Shown in pieces: positions 35,517 through 45,480 of a DNA stretch of 64,000 nt. The notes below the pieces were generated by a model. It searched no databases, was not told where the DNA came from, and saw nothing but the letters and a program-made list of their open reading frames with translations. Origin of the DNA: Odiellus spinosus. Its lineage: Eukaryota > Arthropoda > Arachnida > Opiliones > Phalangiidae. How positions within the stretch are numbered: position 1 is the stretch's first letter; each line of letters begins with the position of its first letter. Made by a program: the position numbers and the translations under genes. The stretch spans positions 6,583,851 to 6,647,850 of the forward strand of contig OY987234.1 of NCBI GenBank assembly GCA_963920705.1. The letters are read 5' to 3'.

Positions 35517-35871
35517 TTAAAGGGAGAATGCAACCTAACATCGATTCCTTATCGTTTAAATAAGCCTAATCCACCAATATTACAAACAAATAATAAACTA
35601 GAAATAAATTTAAAACTTGCCCGAAAAATAGGCTTAGCTGGATGCATGGAGATACTGCATTCCCCATATAAGGGCCATGGATCAATGTCATTGGTCGCTA
35701 GTCCTTATATGGGGAGTTTAGGTGATCTACATGAATCTAGCTAAGACTATTTTGATGGTAAGTTTTAAATTTATTTCTCGTTTAATATTTGTAATTTTTA
35801 TTTCTGTTGAACTAGGCCTATTTAAACGATAACGAATAGATAAAAATCACTTCTTAGGTTATAATTGTCCC
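35517..35871. mobile_element. TTAA-type MITE family A (piggyBac-like), copy 1
   Basis: The left end is TTAA then AGGGAGAATGCAACCTAA. The right end is decayed (TTAGGTTATAATTGTCCC). Long arms pair throughout: CGTTTAAATAAGCC against GGCCTATTTAAACG, and CCCCATATAAGG against CCTTATATGGGG at the centre. The element is about 355 bp. Insertion at TTAA and the AGGGA terminus fit piggyBac-like MITEs, although transposase is absent and the assignment is inferred. Confidence 0.8.
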
Positions 35872-35920
35872 CAAAACCAGAATTTTTCTTATTTAAAAAA
35901 ATCACGAGGCTGTTTAATTG

Positions 35921-36231
35921 TTACAGCATACGCGTGACGTTGGTTTTACTTTTTATATCAATGCTCTCCTATAGAAAATAAAAATAATAATAAGAGAATT
36001 GGGTAAAAAATAGAAAATTCCAACAGAATCGAACAAATTTTTCAAATAAAAGTATTTAAACAAATGTAGACATTTAAAATTTTGGTCCACTTTTATTGAT
36101 TTCACGTGGGTTTTTGTCTATTTCACCGAAAACTGTTGGAATTGGCCGTTTTTTGACCAAAGTAGATTTTACCTGATTGGGTAAGCCGATTGCATTGAAA
36201 TTAAAAGTGAAACTGACGTCACTCACTGTAA
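35921..36231. mobile_element. MITE family D (TGACGT ends), copy 1
   Basis: The left arm TTACAGCATACGCGTGACGT followed by GGTTTTACTTTT pairs with the right arm, which read inward is TTACAGTGAGTGACGTCAG then TTTCACTTTT. The length is 311 bp. A larger relative lies at 53533-54116, where the left arm even shares TTGGCTTACCCAAT with the interior here. It starts only 50 bp after a family A element. Confidence 0.7.
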
Positions 36232-37081
36232 AAGAGCTTCGAGTATTTTTTTCTAAATATTAAATTCGCGAGATTATATTTTTAGGAATATAATATAAAT
36301 TTACATTTCATTATCACTTTAAAATGGGAGGGTGAGATTTTTGTTTTAGGATCCAGTTTTGTCATCATTATTGTTATCATTATTTTTATTATTACGATTA
36401 TTATTTTAAATGTTTAAATATCCGCCACCCAACGCATAAACAATAAATTACCATACTTTTTCGCCCTCAGTTATTAATTAGTTTAATTTTCCTTTGTATT
36501 AATGTATTTCCATCGAAGAACAAAAGGCTCGATAGCTTTTTCATTCAAGTTTATTGAACGTGTTCATTTTTGTTTTTAAGTTGCTTCATTTGACTGGTTG
36601 TTCCACCCCAAGGTGATGGAAACTCGCGCCCCGTTTTATTTTTAATTTTGATTAATAAAGTTTTATATAAATATTTAATTGAAAGAAATGAAAACCAGAG
36701 TAGTTGTTATATGAACGTTCTAAAGAGCGAAATTTGGGATGTCTTCGGGGCGAAGAACAAAATGAAGCTTATCTAATTAGTGTCATTAAAAGGAGTACGG
36801 AAATTAATACATTGAATTATTTAATTTGGCTCTTGTTTTTCCAAAACTAAAAAAATTAGTAAATTTCCGTAATATTAATATTGAAACAAAATTAAATTCG
36901 TAATTAATAAAGTTGAAGAAATCCGATTGAAACATAAAAGAAAATAAATTAATTCGATTGAAACACTATTAAAAGATAATAAATTACATTAAAAAAATCT
37001 TAAAATTCGATAAAGAATTTTTTAATCCAATTAAATTATTTAATTTTAAGAATTTTTTTAATCTAATTAAAATTAAATTAT
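36232..37081. other. AT-rich DNA without a gene
   Basis: Very AT-rich sequence with an ATT-rich low-complexity patch at 36356-36410. From about 36890 it grades into a degenerate form of the tandem arrays that follow, with AAATTAAATTAGATT-like segments. No coding sequence is seen. Confidence 0.6.
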
Positions 37082-37267
37082 ATTAAACATTTCTTTAAAT
37101 TAAATAAATTAGATTAAACATTTCTTTAAATTAAATAAATTAGATTAAACATTTCTTTAAATTAAATAAATTAGATTAAACATTTCTTTAAATTAAATAA
37201 ATTAGATTAAACATTTCTTTAAATTAATTAAATTAGATTAAACATTTATTTATATTAATTAAATTAG
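37082..37267. repeat. 31-bp AT-rich tandem array, six copies
   Basis: The unit begins ATTAAACATTTCTTTAAATT and ends AAATAAATTAG. Copies start at 37082, 37113, 37144, 37175, 37206 and 37237. The first four are identical, the last two diverge, and the sixth (ATTTATTTATATT) grades towards the neighbouring 35-bp array. Confidence 0.9.
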
Positions 37268-37302
37268 ATAAAAACTTTATAAAAATTAAATGAAGTAATT
37301 AT

Positions 37303-37397
37303 ATTCAACATTTATTAAAATTAAATGAATTAATAATATTAAACATTTATTAAAATTAAATGAATTAATAATATTAAACATTTATTAAAATTAAATC
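37303..37397. repeat. 35-bp AT-rich tandem array, 2.7 copies
   Basis: Units start at 37303, 37338 and 37373. They share ATTAAACATTTATTAAAATT, which is related to the 31-bp unit on the left, so the two arrays descend from one ancestral unit with different lengths. Confidence 0.85.
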
Positions 37398-38082
37398 CCT
37401 TTATAGAACCTAAACTAAGGATTGTTTAGTTTAAATTCTTAGTAGCTTTTATCTTCGAAGTTTTTCTGCTTTTACGCAGCAGGCTGTGGCTGACCTCTTG
37501 ATTTTAGCTGGCGGCCGCCTGAGATACGTGACGTAACAACAAGCTGGAACAAGCTGGTCACGATTTTTGTATATCCCAGAGTGAATAATCACGTTTTATT
37601 TTTTTTCCCAAATTTCAATCTCGTCTAGTTATTAATTTTCACACCCGAAAAATTTCTATTCGGTGCGCTGCTGTTAATATTCGGGCGCGCCATAAAATGA
37701 ATGGAATCTGACAAAAGCCCGGAGATTTCTTTTTAATATTACCACCAACTGCAGCCCAACGCGACGCTCGTTTTCAAAAAGAGAAAAGAAAAAGATTCAC
37801 TCCTAACATAAATTTAGATTTTTCTAGCAAAGCGTTGAAAATTTTTGAGCGCGCGAAAGCATGACCGACTTTATTTTTATTTTGATTAAATATTTCTATA
37901 TTTCGAGTCCCATTCACACGCGTAGCCGCGAGACAAATCGGGGAATGAGTTGAATAGACCAATATTGTTGGACTTTAAAGGGTTACACTCGGCTAAATCT
38001 AAAAAAACTAATTTTCTGCTCAATATAGAAATATTTGTAGTTTAACTACATTTAACAACAAATATTGAAAGCTCAAAGCGAA

Positions 38083-38347
38083 ATCATAAAAGAGGAGGAG
38101 ATTACTTAGGGACGTCATCAGCTACGTCATAGCTTGTGAAACTCATAGCGCTCGTAAGCTTATTTTTTCTATATCCGTGTCAGCTCTCAAGGTCGGACCT
38201 TTCCTGAGGGACTTCCGAACTGTCTGACCCCTAGGGTTTTAGAAAACGTAAATAACCGCCCTGTGTAACCTTAACGCCACGTGATTTCGTGACGTAGTTA
38301 GCAACATTAGAAGAAGATGTCGCACCCACAAGTTCTTGTATAATATC
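38083..38347. mobile_element. MITE family E (TACGTCATAGC ends), copy 1
   Basis: The sequence GACGTCATCAGCTACGTCATAGC at 38113-38135 and GTGATTTCGTGACGTAGTTAGCAACATT at 38281-38308 are inverted arms of one element. The stretch matches 53197-53475 along its whole length, including ATCATAAA at the left and ACCCACAAGTT at the right. A related 197-bp copy is at 61014-61210. This copy has lost the left TGTTGCC piece kept at 53 kb. Confidence 0.75.
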
Positions 38348-38464
38348 AACTATTCTGTGGGAGTCTTTTGAAATTTTCAGTTCAGTATCCACCCCATTAG
38401 TGGTTCCTTTTGTTTCAGTAGGAGTACTAGATGCACTCTGTAGGTGGCTGCTACCTTGTAGCAA
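38231..38464 (-). CDS. Open frame half unique, half MITE-derived
   Basis: The minus-strand frame has 77 codons but no ATG at its start. Its first half is polar and protein-like (TETKGTTNGVDTELKISKDS), preceded by CTACAG, a possible splice acceptor. From residues near SSSNVANYVTKSRGVKV onward it is encoded by the end of a family E MITE. It may be a terminal exon that captured a transposon end, or simply chance. No domain was recognised and no polyadenylation signal is obvious. Confidence 0.18.
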   Translation of the reverse strand: MLQGSSHLQSASSTPTETKGTTNGVDTELKISKDSHRIVDIIQELVGATSSSNVANYVTKSRGVKVTQGGYLRFLKP

Positions 38465-39764
38465 TTATTGTGGGCTTTCGGACAGCCCACCGCTTGTCCA
38501 GGAATCGTTTGACGCGAGTTATCGTAAAAACAAATGAAATCAAGATTGTCTTATCTATAATTCTGGGACGAGATACAAATTGCCGAATTTCATATCTTCT
38601 TTACAAGAAAACGGTTGAATATTTTTTAGTGAAATTTTTTTGTGCGAGCTTGTTCGATCTCACTACACTGCCTGCATTTCAATATGTTTTAACGAAATTA
38701 ACAATGCGCCGCGTATCACTCTTTAAAAGTCTTATCGTGTGAATATCCCTTTAGCCATTCCTAGCACTTTTTCGGAATGAAATTGTTTCTCGCGCGCGCT
38801 GTAGCCCGGATTCGCCAAAGCCACCGCGCGAGATTTACGAGATTTTATTCCGCGAGAGCTATACAGTCCGAATCAGTTTGAGTTTTCAACACGCACCAAC
38901 CTATCGGCCTTTTTTATCCGTATATGATTTAGATGCCAATTTTAGTATCGTATTAACTGAAACTTCTAAATGATAGCTATCATATAAAAGCGAAGGAAAT
39001 GTTTGAAATATTTTCCGTCTTGTTTCGAGACGAAATTGAAAATTAAAAATTCTAAAAAGGGGATATGAAAGACGGCAGTTACTCGTTCCAACTGTACCTA
39101 CCTTATAAGTCCTTAAGTTATAGTCCCAATTGAGCTTGCTAATATCACTCCGGGCTAAAAAAATCAACCGGGTGGTCCTTGTGAAAAAAAAAAACCCATT
39201 TGCAAAATACGGGAATTTTCCCTAGTATACAGTCCAGTAACCACCAAATAACCTCCAATTTATAAGATAGATGTCGTAAATTTGTCGATAATATTTTGGC
39301 TGCCTGAGAAATAAATCATAAATTTTTTTTTTTTTAATAATTGAAGATTATATATTAGATTTCAGGATTAAAGTTTAATAACGGTCGTTATAGTATTTAG
39401 ATTTGAGAAATAGTTAAATTACCTTTCCGCCTTTAATAGACTACTGTTTTAACACGAAGAAATTAAGCTAGGAGTCTCTTAAGTAATAACGATAAATTAT
39501 TCATTGCACAGATTTGTGAAATTATATATGTTAGGGTAAGGGCGAAGTCGGTAATTGCCATTTTTTTTTAATGGACTTCCTTCGTGCTTTCAGACAATTT
39601 AGTGCTAATAAAAATTTGATATAAATTCCAGAGTTTTTTTGTTTTAAATTAGAGAGCGTGATTCGTTGAACTTTACGAGTAAATTTAAGCTATGAAATAA
39701 TATATAAAGCTCGCTTTCTTATGGTGTTATTATTCCGTCGGTAACTATTCTTAATCCACGCTTA

Positions 39765-40317
39765 TTAAAGGGAGAATGTAACCTAATAATGTAATTTTTT
39801 TTAATCGATTCCTTACCGTTTAAATAGACCTAGTCCACCATTAAATTAATTTACAATACAAATATTAAACTAGAAATAAATTTTAAAACTTACCCGTAAA
39901 ATAGGCTAAGCTGGGTTCATGGAGATCTTGATTAACTCCCTATATAAGGACTATATGGGGAATGCAGATCATTAATTTACAAACAAATATCAAACTAGAA
40001 ATAAATTTTAAAACTTACCCGGAAAATAGGCTTAGCTGGATTCGTGTAGATCCTGAATTTCTTCGCATATAAGGGTCATTGACCAATCGAATGCTATAAT
40101 TGGAAGTCTCATGTAAATCTTGCATTAACGACGACCCTTTTGCTCATTGGTTGATGACCCATTAATGCGTAGAAATTCATGATCTCCATGACCCAGCTAA
40201 GCCTATTTTCTGGGTTTAATATTTGTTCGTAATTTTTATTACTGGTGGATTAGGCCTATTTAAATTAAAATGAATCCATAAAAAATCACTTATTATTAGG
40301 TTCTATTCTCCCTTTAA
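39765..40317. mobile_element. TTAA-type MITE family A, copy 2 with internal duplication
   Basis: TTAA and AGGGAGAATGTAACC at the left (TTAA 39765-39768) and TTCTATTCTCCC plus TTAA (40314-40317) at the right mark the ends exactly. The left half is duplicated: the block from AAACTAGAAATAAATTTTAA to AAAATAGGCTTAGCTGG occurs twice, near 39865-39916 and 39990-40041. This explains its 553-bp length against about 350 bp for copies 1 and 7. Confidence 0.85.
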
Positions 40318-42950
40318 ATATTTAATAAGGTATTCCGAAGAAATCTGTTTATATAACTTTATTAATATTCTTAGTAATTAAAAATTAAAACTAATGGGTT
40401 AAAGTAGCGGTTTCTACCGTTTTAGATGATTAAAAGTTTTATGAGATAATTTCGGAAGAATGTATCTTCCCCTTCTCCCTTACATCCACTCTGAGCGATC
40501 CTGAAAGAGAAAATAAGGTTCGAAGGAGTAGAGCATAAGGAAGAAGGGGGGGATGACGTCCTGAAAGAGTGAAGTAAAAATTACGGAGCTAAAAGAAGAG
40601 AGAGAGAGAGATGAGATGAAGCGAGCCGGGATGAAGTCGAAATACATCATCTTGTCTTTTTAAAAAGCTAAAGTCGTTGCGCCACAGATCAAAATTACAA
40701 TTTTTTTTCTTTCTTTCCAAGACTAGTCGTATATATAACATTCATTTAACTCGATTCTTTATAATGAACTCGCTACCATTCTTATTTGGTACCAAAATAA
40801 CCGGTAAAAGAAATTTAAACGTGTTTATCTTACGGAGATGAAATTTTATTAAATATTTCATTTATAAATAATAATGTTGGAAAGAACTAAAAAATTCAGG
40901 GAAATTGAATATTGGTCCTAAAAAGTTAGGGAAAAGTATGGGTACTGAAATATTAGGTAACATCAGAGGTTACTCTTCAGGCAGGGAATTGTAAGATGAC
41001 CCTTGATAGCTAGGCCTAATACCAGATGATGACGCTAAAGAAATGGAAATAGATGAACAGGAAACTCGTGGCAATTCTGTAATGAAGCAAATTAAAATAA
41101 ATATGACTTATAATGAAGTAAGATCTAGGCGCAATGAGAGTTTTAAATGTTATTTTGGTTGTAAACTTCTACTCAAGACCGGAAGCTAGTACACTCTGAC
41201 TCGGGAGAAAGGCTTATATTGGAGAAGAAAAAAATGCTTGTTGTAACTACAGTATAGGAAAGTGACTTAACTTCAATGGGGAGGGTGGCAATCTTCTCGA
41301 TGTCGAAATTGGTGAAATGGGTTGCCTAGCGTATAGCGCTGGTATGTGGGGGTTTGTCGTTCAAAAAAGAGTGCTGTCTGCCACTCTTTTCTTTTGTGGC
41401 TGCTCGTCGGCATCTCTCGTGATCTCATCCACAAATCGAAAGCGCGCGTCTCACGCTCTCTTCATTCGACATCTTTCTCTCTCTCTCTCTCTAGATATAT
41501 ACTATAGAAAAGAGAGAGACACGTCAATTATTTTTCTACCCAATTCTTATTCCTCCATCCCCCTTTATCTGCCCCCAACCATCCCTTCACTCCCGGCCCG
41601 ACTTCTTCCATTTCTTTTTCTCTTTTTAGAATCGCTGGAATGAAAAATTAATGAACTCTTCTCTCCTTCTTTTCCCTCGTATCTGCTCAACCAATTTTTT
41701 ACTTTTTTTTTGCCAAGGCCTAGGTTATACGTCTTTTCTATTCCCTAAAGAGAGGGTGGAATGTTTAGAATTAAACCTATTTAAATGGAAATCGAGTTAG
41801 GTCTAGCGCGGGGGAGAGAATTTGACTTCCGTGGTTTTTTTTGAAAATAGTTATCTATAAAATCCTACAGCTCATTAAGTCAAGTTTGGTGCACGAATTA
41901 ATTAATAGACGTGATGTACAGTGTAGAGATGTGATTAAACTGCGTACAATAGAACACTCTTTGATATTCATATGTTTCCTAAGTCATTAAACGCGATTTT
42001 AATCTGGGTTAAAATCATCCAACTTATATTCGCGTGACACAATTAGTTGCCTATTAAACTCGAGTTCATTGTACGCGTTAGATTTGTGTTGCTTTTCGTG
42101 TAAACGGGGTTTTTAAAGTGTGGGTGAAATATGTATATATTTTTAATGATATTTAATATCACGTACATCCACCCAAGCTTTTCTCATTTCGCGAATTCCC
42201 ATTGAATACATAAGGTTCAAAAATTGTTATTAAAATTAAATTTTAAATTTCTTATTCAATAATTTCAAAAAAAAAAAAAACTTTTTCACTCCCACTTTAA
42301 GAACGTATGTCTAAACGGAAATGAAGATTCTAGAAATAATACCGCACTTGTTTTATTAGATCTTTATTTTTAAGGAACCATGTTTCTAACTTTTCCCCTT
42401 ACCCGAGTCAATCTTGCCTCCAGAGAGACCTAATTTATTTTTCAATTTTTTTCGAGTTACATCGTTCGTCTCTCTCGCGGTAACGGGTTTAATGCTATTT
42501 AAGTTTTATTTCTTCTTCCAATGTATTTATATTTCCCCCTTCGTGTCTTCATTAACTGAAACGATGCCAATTTTGTAACACATTGTTTTTCTTACCCTCA
42601 ATTGTAATTATAATAGTATATCGTAAGCTAAGCCTCGGCTCTAACGTTTTTATCGGTGATTTGGGTTTTATTCTTATCGCGACAATTAGTTTATCCGGGT
42701 TTTCGATTGATAATCAAGCTGGGATTTCAACGGGTGTCTAATCTTTATGAACCTTAAATCTATATCGTAGGAGAAACTAAAGGTAAACGGGTGCCTTACC
42801 TTTGAACCAGTTGAAAACTCGGATTGAGGCAGTATAGTTGGAATTAGATGGTATTTACAGCTCGAATACTAGGTTTTTTACGAGATATCCAAGGAAAATA
42901 GCGAAACCAAATCAACACGTATGTTTTCGCGAGAATTCTAGTAGTAATAG
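40318..42950. other. Mostly unassigned, with purine-rich tracts
   Basis: GA-rich sequence lies at 40540-40625 and a CT microsatellite at 41475-41492, which can pair with GAAAAGAGAGAGA at 41505-41517. The frame 41317-41643 is largely built from this low-complexity sequence and is not considered a gene. A decayed coding stretch at 40875-41189 is listed separately. A run of A residues lies near 42271. Confidence 0.5.
40875..41189 (+). pseudogene. Decayed coding stretch, unrecognised
   Basis: One reading frame stays open for 39 codons (40875-40991), including KKLGKSMGTEILGNIRGYSS, then meets clustered stops TAA (40992), TGA and TAG. It resumes in the same frame for 59 codons (41010-41186) with PDDDAKEMEIDEQETRGNS and RNESFKCYFGC before TAG at 41187. 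The composition is clearly protein-like and unlike the AT-rich surroundings. GTAAGA at 40991 and CCAG at 41022-41025 could bound a 35-bp intron, but joining them breaks the frame. It may be a remnant of a transposon or host gene; CxxxC hints at a zinc-binding site but no family is recognised. Confidence 0.3.
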
Positions 42951-42980
42951 TAATTGGTAATAGTTGGTAAATTATAAAAT

Positions 42981-43190
42981 AACCTTGGAACCAACAAAAA
43001 AAGCCGTTGAAAAGCGCCCTTTTCTATTGAAAATATTGCCTTTTTTCAAGATTGGGAGAACATGTTTCTAAGAAGTTGGGCCTTTTTTCAAGGTTGGGAC
43101 GAAGTGAAGTTTTATAATACGTACTATCAAAAGGGGATAGAAAGTACTTTCTATCCCCTTTTGGTACTATTGTACGGCTCTTTCTTTATA
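42981..43190. repeat. Second copy of the 107-bp repeat family
   Basis: AACCTTGGAACCAAC at 42981 and the right-hand segment GACGAAGTGAAGTT to TTGTACGGCTCTTTC match 26668-27003. Only about one full and one short unit are present here, against three in the other copy. The right-hand part is interrupted by the palindromic insertion at 43128-43163. Confidence 0.75.
43128..43163. mobile_element. 36-bp perfect palindromic insertion with 7-bp duplication
   Basis: The 18-bp arm CAAAAGGGGATAGAAAGT is followed directly by its exact reverse complement, with no loop. GTACTAT flanks it on both sides in direct orientation (43121-43127 and 43164-43170). The paralogue at 26977-26983 has a single GTACTAT at the same place, so the palindrome plus one GTACTAT was inserted. 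The structure is what two transposon ends joined back to back would give. A templated repair event is the alternative. No other copy of the arm was noticed here. Confidence 0.75.
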
Positions 43191-43493
43191 ACTCGTACTA
43201 AGATGGTTTCTAAGCTTTCTCCTTTATACTGACTTATATATTTAACGTTGGTTTTACGGGGACTTTGTTTCGGCTCGACTATGCCGCTAGTCGTTGATTA
43301 AAAAAGGAATAAAAGATTAGGAAAACTCCACCACTGGTCAGTATGCTTAATACCTAAGTATACAGTTTCCATTATTAATTAGAGCGCGAAACGGTCGAAA
43401 CCCAATTAGTTTTACCCCGCCCAGCCTCCCCCAATCTTAATCTTCATTATTTTGGTTATTGTCTTTTTGGCGGCACATTCTCGTGGTTACTAA

Positions 43494-43674
43494 AGCTACG
43501 TTCACACTTGGGACTTTGGAGCTGTTTTCAAACCGTTTCGAAAGTTCGAATCGACTTTTCAAGATATTAATGTGGTTTCTTGATCAAAGACATACGGGGT
43601 AACCCCAAAATTTATAATTTGACCTTTCGAAAACGGTTAAAACAGTTTCGAAGTCTGAAGTGTGAACGCAGCTC
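43494..43674. mobile_element. MITE of the GCTGCGTTCA family, copy 2
   Basis: The left end AGCTACGTTCACACTT and right end AAGTGTGAACGCAGCT are inverted. Pairing continues inward through GACTTTGGAGCTGTTTTCAAACCGTTTCGAAA-type sequence (43512-43543) and its complement. The length is 181 bp, against 299 bp for the copy at 12454-12752. No clear target duplication was found. Confidence 0.7.
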
Positions 43675-43797
43675 TAGTTATCGAAAGTAGTTAGCGTCGA
43701 GACTGTCCGATCCATAATTTAATTCGTGTTTCACGAAGGGAGAAAGAAGCTTCGTAACTGATTCCCCAAAGAATAATTTTAATATTGGCTATATTTT

Positions 43798-43855
43798 CAA
43801 TACAATACATATTAAGCTAGAAATTTTAACTTCCTATGAAAGTAGGCTTAACAAG
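43798..43855. repeat. Fragment of TTAA-type MITE family A
   Basis: ATTAAGCTAGAAATTTTAACTT followed by a GTAGGCTTAACAAG segment matches the interior left arm of the diverged copy at 28968-29301. Terminal TTAA-AGGGA sequence is not present, so only an internal fragment is left. Confidence 0.5.
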
Positions 43856-44976
43856 AAAAAAAAATATCCATTTCTAACTCAAGATAACGTAAATACCCGA
43901 ATGTAAAGCCAACTTTATATTCGTACTCTTTGTTATAGGATTCGTTATACCATTTATTCATTTGGATAAGAAAATTTGAAATTCGAGTTTCATTGTGGTT
44001 TTATATTAACAAATAAAATTTATCCGAGGTTAAAATATCTGAAAAAAGTCTAGTTATTAATGGCTATCCTTATTCGTTAGATAGATTAGACAGATTAGAT
44101 TCCGAGCTCTAGAACTGAGTGTCCACGATTTTCAATATAGATAGAATATCCATTCTTAGGATGTTAACGACTATATCCGGTCTGAACTCTTTCTTGTCGA
44201 TAGTGTACCTGCAGTTTTCGTTTGAGTGCTTCCTTTCCTTTTCGTTGTTTACTTTTCCTACTCTTAGCCTCCCTCCCTCTCTTTTGGAAAACTCTTAGGT
44301 AGCAGCGCCAGCCGGAGGTCTTCCAGGGTTCTATTGGGACAGTATATGTAAATTTAGCGGCTTTTTCGCCATGCCTTCTTCCTAGCTCATCCATTAGATT
44401 TCCCAGCAGCGCAGCACCTTTAGGTTTGTTTGTTTAGATTTACCTTTCGCTAAAAACTTTCTACTCTTATTTCTCCCCCCTTTCTTTAAATTCAGTTTCT
44501 CGTAAGTCCATTTTCCAACGAATATTTGGTTTCAGTTGTAGTTTACGTTACGTAAAAAGGCTAAGAAAATTGCGACGAATCCTAATCTAATTTTACTATC
44601 GAAGCCCGGCCAGGTACTAACTAGGGTATACTAACCCTCTCACAAACTGAATATTCCAAACTGATTCAATGTAGATTTGTTTCCATCTTAAAATAATTCC
44701 TTTTTCTTTCTGAAAAAGCCAGATTTATGTACGTTGTTTGGTCCCTTTTAAGCTCGCAACGAGTATACAACTCCGCGTGTAGAGATTTATTTTTAAAACC
44801 AGAAATTTTGTTTGAAAATACAACAAATAAGGGGAGAAAAATTGGATTTAGATTTTCTCATATCTGGAAATGAAAAATTCCGCCTTCTTGCAATATAATG
44901 CTTGCATTTGAGGCGGTTTGTTATAGATAAAAATAGTAATTGGATTATAAGTTATTTTACAAACAAGATGTAACAT

Positions 44977-45480
44977 TTAAATGGGAGAATGCAAATAACA
45001 AGCGATTTTTATCGATTTCTTGTCGATTAAATAGGCCTACAAAATAGGCAGTACAAAAATTTACCAATATTAAACTAGAAATAAATTTAAAACTTATACC
45101 TTCTACAGACGAGGCATAATTAACCGAGGTTTAATCCAATTTAACTAAGGTTTATTGAAAGCTTTATAAACCTCGGTTAAATCTGATAAAACCGGCTAGT
45201 TACGCCTCATCTGAAGAAGGTATTACCCGGAAAATAGGCTTAGCTGCATTCACGGAGATCCTGAACTTCTTCGCTTATAAGGGTCTCATGGAGATCTCTC
45301 CTTAACGACGGGCCTTTGCTCGTTGGTCGATGACCAAAATTCAGGATCTCCTTGAATAAAGTTAAGCCTATTTTCTGGGTAAGATTTACCATGATTCCTA
45401 GTTTTTAGTGGATTAAGCCTATTTAAACTTTAAGAATTAGATTAAAAATCACTCGTTATAAGGTTGCATTCTCCCTTTAA
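44977..45480. mobile_element. TTAA-type MITE family A, copy 3, interrupted
   Basis: Termini TTAA-ATGGGAGAATGC (TTAA 44977-44980) and TTGCATTCTCCC-TTTAA (TTAA 45477-45480) define the element. Interior arms AATAGGCTTAGCTG and its partner near 45360 are intact. A separate 126-bp element splits the sequence AAACTTACCCGG at 45091-45230. The plus frame 45464-45667 starts inside the right terminus. Confidence 0.85.
45097..45222. mobile_element. Harbinger-like MITE nested in family A copy
   Basis: TACCTTCTACAGACGAGGC at the left is mirrored by GCCTCATCTGAAGAAGGTA at the right. TTA lies on each side in direct orientation (45094-45096 and 45223-45225). Other family A copies read AAACTTACCCGG without interruption, which confirms the insertion point and a 3-bp duplication of TTA. 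TWA duplications are the mark of PIF/Harbinger elements. The interior is almost fully palindromic (TTAACCGAGGTTTA against TAAACCTCGGTTAA). No coding capacity. Confidence 0.8.

Noticed and set aside
41317..41643. Plus-strand frame of 108 codons
   Set aside because: Much of it is translated CT/TC microsatellite and pyrimidine-rich sequence.
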